Part shown: positions 1 through 4,681 of the stretch, piece after piece
Layout: the number at the start of each line of letters is the position of its first letter
How positions within the stretch are numbered: the first letter of the stretch is position 1
Origin: GCA-003244245 sp036266995
Lineage (GTDB): Bacteria; Actinomycetota; Actinomycetes; Mycobacteriales; Pseudonocardiaceae
Assembly (NCBI GenBank): GCA_036266995.1
Contig: DATAWX010000035.1
Span: forward strand, 1-5,071
DNA length: 5,071 nucleotides
Direction of reading: 5' to 3'
Made by a program: the position numbers and the translations under genes
The notes under the pieces: model-generated
Database searches by the model: none
The model's input: only the letters and a program-made list of their open reading frames with translations
What the model was told of the DNA's origin: nothing

Positions 1-96
1 GTCAGCGAGCCGGTCGCGGCCGCCCACGACCTGCCGCACACCGACCCGGCACTCGTGCTGGCCGGCGGTGCAGCGGCGGTGGAGCCGCTCGGGTGA
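1..96 (+). CDS. 3' end of an unidentified upstream gene (partial)
   Basis: An open frame runs from the window edge to TGA at 94-96 and gives 31 residues ending AAVEPLG. Codons are GC-rich in third position, as in a real actinobacterial gene. The start and most of the protein lie outside the window, so no family can be assigned. Its stop overlaps the GTG start of the lipoprotein gene (GTGA at 93-96), which suggests one operon with translational coupling. The tail is rich in Ala, Gly and Pro and shows no motif. Confidence 0.55.
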   Translation, partial: VSEPVAAAHDLPHTDPALVLAGGAAAVEPLG

Positions 97-404
97 GCGG
101 TCCGACACACGCGCTGGACCACCACGCACGCGGGTATGTGCGGGCCGTCGCGCTGGCCACGCTGTTGGCGGTTCTTGTCGCGTTGACCGGATGTGGCCGA
201 CCGCGGCCCGCCGATAACCGAGAGCCGGCGCCGGCGGCGGTAGGGATGGAAGTCCCCGCATTGCCCACGGTGTCCGGGCCCTTGACGGTGAGCCCGGTGT
301 CGTATCCGTTCCTGGCGTCCGATCACGACTCCACACCGATCGATCCGGCGGCGCGCGGCTGTCGCGTGCCACCAGTAAGGGACCACCGGTTTGTCACAAG
401 CTAG
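93..404 (+). pseudogene. Lipoprotein, probable alpha/beta-hydrolase-domain N-terminus, truncated by the IS
   Basis: The frame starts at GTG 93, in a GTGA overlap with the upstream stop. Residues 1-17 are a basic leader, about 18-30 a hydrophobic segment, and residues 31-34 (LTGC) are a lipobox, so the product would be exported and lipidated on Cys34. A Pro/Ala-rich linker follows. Then come VSGPLTV and SYPFLASDHD, ending PIDPAARG, which resembles from memory the start of secreted 'alpha/beta hydrolase domain' proteins (Pfam Abhydrolase_10 type), where GYVEEEF usually follows this point. Host sequence ends at 359, exactly after that Gly codon; the last 15 codons to the TAG at 402-404 are read from the IS end. 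The catalytic part is absent, so the 103-residue product should be non-functional as a hydrolase. Lipoprotein and truncation are well supported; the hydrolase assignment is an inference. Confidence 0.6.
360..387 (+). repeat. Left terminal inverted repeat of the IS, with inner repeat L1
   Basis: Starts TGTCG and ends AAGGGACCACC. It matches the reverse complement of 3312-3339 at 23 of 28 bases; mismatches fall at two bases after TGTCG and three bases in the middle. The inner 21 bp (367-387) form the outermost transposase-site-like repeat, L1, of the pattern TGCCAC-N5-AGGGACCACC. Confidence 0.85.
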
Positions 405-412
405 GGACCACC
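392..412 (+). repeat. Internal IS end repeat L2
   Basis: A second 21-bp copy of the end repeat in the same orientation as L1, 25 bp further in: TGTCAC, five variable bases, then AGGGACCACC identical to L1. Probably a second IstA binding site, as known for IS21-type ends. The stop codon of the truncated lipoprotein frame (TAG, 402-404) falls inside it. Confidence 0.8.
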
Positions 413-470
413 TCGGCGGTCGTGGGCCGTGTGCGGATCATTGTGTAGGGGTCGGTCTTTCGTCAATGTT

Positions 471-495
471 GTCTGGGCGGCGCAGCCGCCCGGAC
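471..495 (-). terminator. Hairpin terminator downstream of the istA-istB operon
   Basis: GTCTGGGCGGC (471-481) and GCCGCCCGGAC (485-495) pair over 11 bp with one G-T wobble around a 3-base GCA loop. It lies inside the IS, downstream (in the minus direction) of istB and of the small third ORF that ends at 522. No U-tract follows on the minus strand, so it would be a high-GC, U-poor terminator of the kind common in actinomycetes. It could also shield the IS genes from readthrough coming from the left flank. Confidence 0.55.
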
Positions 496-521
496 GTCTC
501 CTCTCGTGGTCGTTGTGGTGA

Positions 522-719
522 TCACTTGAGTCGGCGGCGTTCGGCGACTTTGCGGGCTGAGCTGCAGTAGCGGCGGGGTTGCCCGGGCCGGGTCGAGGGC
601 CAGATGGAAAGTGCGGTCGCAGAGCCATCGCTGGCAGCGGAGAACGAGGCACCTGGGGTGGTCTGGGGAGGGCCCGCACGCTCCGGCGGGATGCAACGAT
701 ATGCGTGCTGCGCGGTCAT
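522..719 (-). pseudogene. Small third IS ORF, zinc-finger-like and apparently frame-disturbed
   Basis: An ATG at 719-717 overlaps the istB stop as ATGA, repeating the istA/istB arrangement, and the frame runs 65 codons to TGA 522-524. The C-terminus, GQPRRYCSSARKVAERRRLK, resembles the 'RPRRYCS-A-CR' end of small actinobacterial zinc-ribbon proteins. The matching cysteine-rich first half is not in this frame: from about 655 to 585 the neighbouring minus frame reads RCLVLRC, then LCDRTFHLALDP, with strongly GC-biased third positions. A composite needs two compensating shifts, one near 655 and one near 580, so the gene is likely degenerate or the sequence carries errors. The usual second Cys after YCSSA is also missing. 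Function is unknown. It could alternatively be just the non-coding left end of the IS, but its position before the terminator hairpin favours a decayed gene. Confidence 0.35.
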
Positions 720-1546
720 TGCCCGGGTTCCGCGGTTGGAGGTTGGCCGACGCGGGGTCGTTGGCGTTGGCGGTAGCTCTCGCCCTCCACGACGAGCTCG
801 AACGCCGCCGATTGCAGCCGGTCGATCGCGGACTGGGCCAACAGCGGGTCGGCCATCATGGTGATCATTTCCGGGGGTTCCCGGTTCGAGGTGATGATCG
901 TCGAAGTCTCACGGTGTCGCTCGACAATCAACTCGTAAAAGTCACTCGTCTGCTCGGTGCCCAGCGGGTGCAATGCGAGATCATCGAGAATCAGCAATTG
1001 AACGCGGTGCAGCTTCCGCATTTCGTCTTCGTGGGTGTGGTCGAGTCGGGCGGCACGGAGCCGTTTGAACAGTTTGTCGGCGCGTTCGATGTGGACGGTG
1101 TATTTGCGGCGGACCGCCGCGTGCCCGAGGGCGTTCGCTAGGAAGGTTTTACCTACTCCCACAGGTCCCATAATTAACACGTTGTTGGCTTGGGTGAGGA
1201 AACGCAACGAGCACAACTCGGCCCACAATGTTCGATCGAAGACGACGGTGGTGGAATCGTCCCAGGCCTCGAGGACCATGCTCGGGTCCAGGTGCGCGGA
1301 ACGGGCGCGTAGCTGGGTGGCTTGGTGGTCGCGGCGGGTGACTTCGTCGGCGAAAAGCATTTCCAGGAACTCATGGTGAGGCAGGTGCCCGGTGCGGGCC
1401 AGCGCCAGACGCTCGGGCAGGGTGTCGAGCAGGCGCCCGAGTTTGAGCCGGCGCATCAGGTCCTTCAGCTCGGTGGAGACCTCGACTCGGTGCGCACGTG
1501 GTGTGGGGCTCGGACGTGTGGTGGGGCTCGGGCGTGTGGTGGTCAT
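716..1546 (-). CDS. istB: IstB, IS21-family helper ATPase
   Basis: This 276-residue AAA+ ATPase acts with IstA in transposition; in the IS21 family IstB assembles on target DNA and stimulates strand transfer by the transposase. Visible motifs are Walker A GPVGVGKT (residues 127-134), Walker B LLILDD (184-189) and a sensor-like TSN (219-221). Residues about 24-115 form the N-terminal IstB domain (LKDLMRRLKLGRLLDTLPE and following). Length is normal for the family. The ATG at 1546-1544 overlaps the istA stop as ATGA, and no Shine-Dalgarno sequence is evident, so translation is probably coupled to istA. The first 20 residues are an unusual Thr/Arg/Pro/Ser repeat (RPSPTTRPSPTP) encoded by a short tandem DNA repeat and are probably dispensable. 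The gene appears intact. Confidence 0.95.
   Translation of the reverse strand: MTTTRPSPTTRPSPTPRAHRVEVSTELKDLMRRLKLGRLLDTLPERLALARTGHLPHHEFLEMLFADEVTRRDHQATQLRARSAHLDPSMVLEAWDDSTTVVFDRTLWAELCSLRFLTQANNVLIMGPVGVGKTFLANALGHAAVRRKYTVHIERADKLFKRLRAARLDHTHEDEMRKLHRVQLLILDDLALHPLGTEQTSDFYELIVERHRETSTIITSNREPPEMITMMADPLLAQSAIDRLQSAAFELVVEGESYRQRQRPRVGQPPTAEPGQ
1498..1542 (-). repeat. Imperfect 18-bp tandem repeat in the istB 5' end
   Basis: Two 18-bp units (1498-1515 and 1516-1533, 15 of 18 bases alike) plus a 9-bp partial third unit (1534-1542) encode the Thr-Arg-Pro-Ser-Pro repeat at the start of IstB. The unit length keeps the reading frame, so copy number could vary without breaking the gene. 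Confidence 0.6.
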
Positions 1547-3195
1547 GACGGCCGCCGAAGGTGGTGCCCATGGTGGGTGCCGGTAGCGAACTCGCCGGCG
1601 TCGCGGACGAACCGACCGGCGGCGGGCACCACCTCCGACGTGGCGGGATCCGCAGCGCCCGGGACGCCCGGGAGCCGGATGGCCAGCTGGCCAGTGGCGT
1701 TCGCCGGGGTGGTGTCGGCTTCCAGGCCGCGAGTTAGCATCCGGTCGATCAGCCCGACGTTGACCGCCTCGGCCTCCAGCGCCCGCTTGCAGGCCTGGTC
1801 GACCCGGTCCGCGCCGTGCCGGCGGACCAGGCCGAGGAGTCGATAGACCTGGCGCATCTTCGTCCAGGGCAGCGGATGATCGAGCAACGCCGTCGCGTAG
1901 GCGCCGATGTGTTCGCCGTACCCGCCGGCGCGGCGAGCCAGCGCGTCGAGATCGCGCAGCGCGTAGGTGGACACCTCGCTGGGCAGATCCGCCGGATCGG
2001 TGTGGCGGCGACCCGGTGGTTGGCGGGGATGAACTTTGATCAGCTGGCCGCGGCGGAACAGCTTGACCGTGTAGGCGTCAGCGCGGGCCAGCAGCCGCTG
2101 CCCGATCAGCTCCCCAGGCACGGAATAGATCGCTCTGGCCACCTCGACATGGCGATCAGGAGCGACTTTGGGACGCGTGTAGACCGGGATCTGGAACGGC
2201 TCGGTCGGGGCCGCACCCAGCAGGGGCGCCTCCTGCTCGGCGAACACCTCACCCGGGCGCGCGCAGGTGGTGCCGTGGATACGGGTGCCGGCGACCTGGG
2301 CGCACCACAACGCCGCGCGGGCCCGGCAGTCCGTCAAATCGGTGAAATCTTCCCCCGCGAAGAAGCTGGACCGTACATATTGCACACATTTTTCGACGCG
2401 CGGTTTATCTTTGGGATGGCGGACCCTGGTGGGATCAACCACGAAACCCCGAGCCTGACTGTATTCTCGGAAGGTGTCGTTCAGCCGCGGCTCGGTGTTA
2501 TCGGCCTGATCGACGATCGCTTTCATGTTATCCGGGATGACGACCTTGAACACCCCACCAAAGAACGCCCAGGCCGCCTCGAACCCGGCGATCACTTCTT
2601 CCAATGTTTGACGGTGGGTCGGATACACGAACATGTGCCGCGAATACACGGCGGTGAAAATCAGTCCATGAGTGACCCGGCGGCCCCCACGAATAGGGTC
2701 TGGAATCAGCCCGAGCCGACCGAAATCGACCTGCAGTTCTTCACCCGGGTTGCCGTCAGCGACCCGTACCGTGGGACGGCGGCGGCCGAACCCCAACTCG
2801 GTGACCGCGTAGCGGTGCAGCGTCCGATACGGCACCACCACCCCACGCCGACCCAGCAGCACATGCACCTTGGCCAGCGTCAGGTCTTTCTTCAGCCAGG
2901 CCACGATCTGCTCCCGATGCCCCTCAAGGGACTCCCGGGCCTGCCCGACACCGCGAGGTCGGTCCGGGCGCACCACCCCGATCACCGTCCCCAGCAGCTC
3001 ATCAGTGAGCTGGCCCAGGCCACATTCCTGGGTGAGTCCGGCAGCCTCAGCGGCCTCGACATACCGGCGCACCGTCTTCCGGTCCACCTCAGCCAACGTC
3101 GCCATAGCGCGCAGCGAACGGCCCTCCAGCCACAGCCGAAGGATCTCTTTTACCTCGATCACGGATACCTCCCGATAGGTCATGCGGGCGACCAC
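1543..3195 (-). CDS. istA: IstA, IS21-family DDE transposase
   Basis: This transposase is 550 residues from GTG 3195, or 546 from ATG 3183. It cuts and joins the IS ends. An N-terminal helix-turn-helix (about 14-46, VIEVKEILRLWLEGRSLRAM onward, with the VDRKTVRRYV recognition helix) should read the end repeats. The RNase H-like core shows the DDE triad as D157 (LQVDFG), D222 (IPDNMK) and E268 (KPRVEKCVQYVR). After it come IHGTT...PGEVF (about 306-318) and a basic beta-rich C-terminal segment (about 350-395). No clear ribosome site separates the two starts; ATG 3183 gives MTYREVSVIE, which looks like the common family start. Its stop overlaps istB as ATGA. The promoter should lie in the repeat-rich right end (3196-3339), so IstA binding there may repress its own gene. 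No frameshift or lost catalytic residue is seen. Confidence 0.95.
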   Translation of the reverse strand: MVARMTYREVSVIEVKEILRLWLEGRSLRAMATLAEVDRKTVRRYVEAAEAAGLTQECGLGQLTDELLGTVIGVVRPDRPRGVGQARESLEGHREQIVAWLKKDLTLAKVHVLLGRRGVVVPYRTLHRYAVTELGFGRRRPTVRVADGNPGEELQVDFGRLGLIPDPIRGGRRVTHGLIFTAVYSRHMFVYPTHRQTLEEVIAGFEAAWAFFGGVFKVVIPDNMKAIVDQADNTEPRLNDTFREYSQARGFVVDPTRVRHPKDKPRVEKCVQYVRSSFFAGEDFTDLTDCRARAALWCAQVAGTRIHGTTCARPGEVFAEQEAPLLGAAPTEPFQIPVYTRPKVAPDRHVEVARAIYSVPGELIGQRLLARADAYTVKLFRRGQLIKVHPRQPPGRRHTDPADLPSEVSTYALRDLDALARRAGGYGEHIGAYATALLDHPLPWTKMRQVYRLLGLVRRHGADRVDQACKRALEAEAVNVGLIDRMLTRGLEADTTPANATGQLAIRLPGVPGAADPATSEVVPAAGRFVRDAGEFATGTHHGHHLRRPS

Positions 3196-3231
3196 AACGA
3201 CCGCACAACCGGAAGGCGAGGAGCCACGCCG

Positions 3232-3250
3232 GGTGGTCCCACCACTGGCA
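3232..3250 (-). repeat. Internal IS end repeat R4
   Basis: GGTGGTCCC followed by ACCACTGGCA, a 19-bp copy of the end repeat and the innermost of four at the right end, 37 bp upstream of the GTG istA start. It is two bases shorter in the middle than the outer copies. Probably an IstA binding site. Confidence 0.7.
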
Positions 3251-3254
3251 AACA

Positions 3255-3273
3255 GGTGGTCCCATCACTGGCA
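3255..3273 (-). repeat. Internal IS end repeat R3
   Basis: GGTGGTCCC followed by ATCACTGGCA, a 19-bp copy differing from R4 at a single base and starting 23 bp from it, about two helical turns. This phasing suggests cooperative binding on one DNA face. Confidence 0.75.
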
Positions 3274-3277
3274 AGCC

Positions 3278-3298
3278 CCTGGTCCCATGCTCGTGGCA
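3278..3298 (-). repeat. Internal IS end repeat R2
   Basis: A 21-bp copy with TGGTCCC at the left and CTCGTGGCA at the right. Its first two bases differ from the other copies (CC for GG). It starts 23 bp after R3 and 34 bp before R1. Confidence 0.7.
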
Positions 3299-3311
3299 AA
3301 ACTAGAGCTCA

Positions 3312-3339
3312 GGTGGTCCCTTCTTCGTGGCAGACGACA
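3312..3339 (-). repeat. Right terminal inverted repeat of the IS, with repeat R1
   Basis: Begins GGTGGTCCCTT and ends CGACA; it is the inverted partner of 360-387 (23 of 28 bases). The inner 21 bp (3312-3332) are the outermost right-end copy of the repeat. Bases 3333-3334 differ from the left end, but CGACA(G) beyond them matches again, which is why the tip is placed at 3339. Confidence 0.85.
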
Positions 3340-3461
3340 GACTGGGTGCGGCCCCGGGCCCACCCGACCTCGTCACGTGTCGGGCTGAATGCCCCCGCCA
3401 GCTCCCGCGCCGAGACCCCCCGCTTGAAACGGGGGTACGCGGTGCGGTCTATCGCTGCCAA
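3340..3461 (-). pseudogene. N-terminal remnant of a Tn3-family transposase, cut off by the IS
   Basis: On the minus strand a TTG at 3461 opens a frame reading AAIDRTAYPRFKR, then VSARELAGAF and DEVGWARGRTQ, ending at the IS tip. This is the characteristic start of Tn3-family TnpA proteins with a DUF4158-type N-terminal domain (recognised from memory of the family: 'I-R-T-A-Y-P-R-F ... L ... F-T-P ... E ... W-A-R-G-R-T'). The frame extends upstream to TTG 3506, but family similarity begins at 3461, so that start is preferred. Only about 40 of some 1000 residues remain; the frame then continues about ten codons into the IS. It cannot be functional. It reads towards the IS, and the rest of tnpA is not on the other side, where a lipoprotein gene is found instead. 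Confidence 0.75.
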
Positions 3462-3574
3462 CCAGCACCCAACGACCGCCACCGCCGAAGGCCTAAACGC
3501 CGTCAACCAGGCACTATGCCCGGAGACGGCAGATTTCTCCCGTATACCGGCTGGCCCCGCCGAGCGACCGGCCT
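3462..3574. other. Intergenic segment upstream of the Tn3 transposase remnant
   Basis: No gene is supported here. It contains two small dyads: GGCA-CTA-TGCC at 3510-3520 and GGAGA/TCTCC at 3522-3526 and 3536-3540 with a 9-base loop. Read on the minus strand from 3558, it begins GGGGCCAGCC and continues through TATACGGGAGAAATC, which has the GGGG start of many Tn3-family terminal repeats. It could be a transposon end, a resolution (res) site or the tnpA promoter; nothing in the window decides between these. Confidence 0.3.
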
Positions 3575-3610
3575 GTTGCGTTTGCTGCGTTTGCTGCGTT
3601 TAATGTGTTT
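3575..3610 (+). repeat. Four 9-bp tandem repeats upstream of the TA operon
   Basis: GTTGCGTTT, GCTGCGTTT, GCTGCGTTT and AATGTGTTT lie end to end; the middle two are identical and the last is degenerate. The run ends 56 bp before the antitoxin start. It is T-rich for this DNA and contains a possible -35 (TTGCGT, 3576-3581) and -10 (TAATGT, 3601-3606) with a long 19-bp spacer, so it may hold the operon promoter. Function is inferred only. Confidence 0.55.
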
Positions 3611-3613
3611 AGC

Positions 3614-3631
3614 AGTGTCCACAAAGTGTCC
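3614..3631 (+). promoter_or_regulatory. Possible operator: two AGTGTCC copies 11 bp apart
   Basis: AGTGTCC occurs at 3614-3620 and 3625-3631, one helical turn apart, between the candidate -10 and the ribosome site of the antitoxin. Type II antitoxins usually repress their own operon, and the product here has a helix-turn-helix domain, so this is a reasonable binding site. No experimental support is visible. Confidence 0.35.
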
Positions 3632-3652
3632 GACGGTGGTGTTCAATGATTT

Positions 3653-3659
3653 GAGGAGG
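3653..3659 (+). promoter_or_regulatory. Strong ribosome binding site of the antitoxin gene
   Basis: GAGGAGG ends 7 bases before ATG 3667. It is the best Shine-Dalgarno sequence in the window and fixes the start of the antitoxin over the in-frame ATGs at codons 4 and 7. Confidence 0.8.
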
Positions 3660-3666
3660 CGGCGGG

Positions 3667-4116
3667 ATGGACACGATGACGCCGATGTCGCCCGACAGTC
3701 CAGAGGCCAAGCTGGCTGACCAAGCGGTAGCTCCGATCAGGGAGTACCTCAACGCGCACCAGGACGTACGCACCGTCGAGCTGGGTGTGGATGGCGGCTC
3801 AGAACGGTTGATCGTTCCTCGCGCCGCCGTCGAGCTGTTAGCACGGGTACTCGCCCACATGGCAGCGGGGCGCGGGGTGGCGTTGGTGCCTCAGCATGCC
3901 GAGCTGACTACCCAGGAAGCGGCTGATCTGCTGAACGTTTCCCGGCCGTTCCTGATCGGGCTCTTGTCCGCCGGAGAGATCAACTACCGTACGGTCGGCA
4001 AGCACCGCCGAATCCGCGCGGACGAACTGATGGACTACAAGCGCCGCGACGACCAGCGACGAGGGCGGGCTGCGGACGAGCTGACACAGCTCGATCAGGA
4101 GATGGGGCTGGACTAG
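3667..4116 (+). CDS. Excisionase-like helix-turn-helix antitoxin
   Basis: A 149-residue DNA-binding protein encoded just upstream of a PIN-domain toxin. Residues about 80-125 (LTTQEAADLLNVSRPFLIGL, then INYRTVGKHRRIRADELMDY) are the excisionase-family HTH: a helix-turn-helix, a small wing with the GKHRRI turn, and the start of the next helix. Residues 14-70 are a helical N-terminal region containing a short beta element (VRTVELGVD) and the segment VPRAAVELLARVLAHMA, which may serve dimerisation. The charged tail 125-149 (KRRDDQRRGRAADELTQLDQ) is the likely toxin-binding segment. In this known arrangement (for example the VapBC50-type pair of mycobacteria, recalled from memory) the HTH protein neutralises the toxin and represses the operon. 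The gene ends 4 nt before the toxin start, so the two are co-expressed. It could in isolation be called an excisionase, but no integrase is nearby. Confidence 0.85.
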   Translation: MDTMTPMSPDSPEAKLADQAVAPIREYLNAHQDVRTVELGVDGGSERLIVPRAAVELLARVLAHMAAGRGVALVPQHAELTTQEAADLLNVSRPFLIGLLSAGEINYRTVGKHRRIRADELMDYKRRDDQRRGRAADELTQLDQEMGLD

Positions 4117-4120
4117 GCCA

Positions 4121-4681
4121 ATGGCGTTCGTGGTGGTCTATGACGCCTGCGTGCTATATCCGAGTCTGCTGCGCGACCTGCTCATCCGCATCGCGCAGTC
4201 AGGCTTGGTCCAGGCGAAATGGACCGACGAGATACTCGACGAAGCCTTCGACAACCTTGCCGCGAATCGACCCGACCTCGATCCAGCCAAGCTCAGCCGT
4301 ACCCGCCAGCTGATGAACGCTGCCGTGCGCGACTGCCTTGTACGCGGGTACGAGCCCCTCATACCCGCGATCGAGGGCCTCCCCGACCCTGACGACCGGC
4401 ATGTGATCGCGGCCGCGATCAAAGCTCGCGCCCAGGTCATCGTCACCGCGAACCTCAAAGACTTCCCAGCGGCAGCGCTGGAGCCGTGGAGCACCGAGGC
4501 TAAACACCCCGACGAGTTCGTGCTTGATCAGATCGACCTCGACCAGGCGCGGGTCTATGCCGCGATTCAACAAATCGCCGACAGCAGCACGCGGCCACCC
4601 CGTGGCATCGATGACATCCTCGACCAGCTCAGCAACAAACACGGCCTCATCGAAAGTGCCGCCGCCCTCCGGCGCCGCTAA
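4121..4681 (+). CDS. vapC: PIN-domain ribonuclease toxin (VapC50-like)
   Basis: A 186-residue toxin expected to cleave RNA in the cytoplasm when not bound by its antitoxin. The PIN fold shows its acidic metal-binding residues: D8 in VVYDACVLYP, E41 in ILDEAFDNL, D92 in LPDPDDRHVIAAA, and D114 after TANLKDFP with N111. The run DACVLYP...LRDLLIRIA and TANLKDFP match the PIN_3 branch rather than classical short VapC. Residues about 128-186 form a helical extension (HPDEFVLDQIDLD onward, with RPPRGIDDILDQL) like the VapC50 C-terminal domain, which explains a length greater than the 130-140 of simple VapC. ATG 4121 follows the antitoxin stop by 4 nt; AGGAGA at 4097-4102 is rather distant, so coupled translation is likely and would keep antitoxin in excess. 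All catalytic residues are present and the toxin looks intact. The substrate RNA cannot be told from sequence. Confidence 0.87.
   Translation: MAFVVVYDACVLYPSLLRDLLIRIAQSGLVQAKWTDEILDEAFDNLAANRPDLDPAKLSRTRQLMNAAVRDCLVRGYEPLIPAIEGLPDPDDRHVIAAAIKARAQVIVTANLKDFPAAALEPWSTEAKHPDEFVLDQIDLDQARVYAAIQQIADSSTRPPRGIDDILDQLSNKHGLIESAAALRRR

Larger units (their letters stand above)
360..3339 (-). mobile_element. IS21-family insertion sequence (about 2980 bp, complete)
   Basis: The element carries istA and istB on the minus strand. It is bounded by imperfect inverted repeats of 28 bp (360-387 and 3312-3339), matching at 23 of 28 positions when one is reverse-complemented. Both ends begin TGTCG and end CGACA, so the tips have the TG...CA form usual for IS21. 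Inside the tips are further copies of the same repeat, two at the left and four at the right, typical of IS21 ends, where the transposase binds several sites. The IS boundaries also coincide with where the flanking genes lose family similarity. A narrower choice (367-3332, TGCCAC...GTGGCA) is possible, but the outer CTGTCG/CGACAG match argues for the wider one. I see no 4-8 bp target duplication. Both transposition genes look intact, so the IS could still be active. Confidence 0.9.

Noticed and set aside
611..1141. A 176-codon plus-strand frame opposite istB
   Set aside because: Antisense shadow of istB; no motif or ribosome site, whereas istB has intact Walker motifs.
3232..3332. CRISPR-like array from the regularly spaced repeats
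   Set aside because: Only four imperfect short repeats with 4-13 bp gaps, and they match the IS terminal repeats; they are transposase sites, not a CRISPR.
352..3347. Target-site duplication flanking the IS
   Set aside because: Bases before 360 (GCGCGGC) and after 3339 (GACTGGG) do not form a direct repeat; shifting the IS ends to 367/3332 does not produce one either.
3415..3436. CCCCCG/CGGGGG hairpin with a 7-base loop, considered as a terminator
   Set aside because: It falls within conserved Tn3 transposase codons (YPRFKRG), so coding constraint explains it; there is no T-tract.
3309..3506. Full 65-codon minus frame as a stand-alone small gene
   Set aside because: The middle part is a Tn3 transposase N-terminus and the last ten codons come from the IS end, so it is a chimeric remnant rather than a gene.
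1816..3603. A 595-codon plus-strand open frame across the istA region
   Set aside because: It is antisense to istA, which has a clear HTH, DDE triad and istB coupling. The long frame is a by-product of high GC and lacks family features.
3667..4116. Excisionase of an integrative element
   Set aside because: The HTH is excisionase-like, but there is no integrase or att site in the window and a PIN toxin follows 4 nt later, so antitoxin is the better reading.
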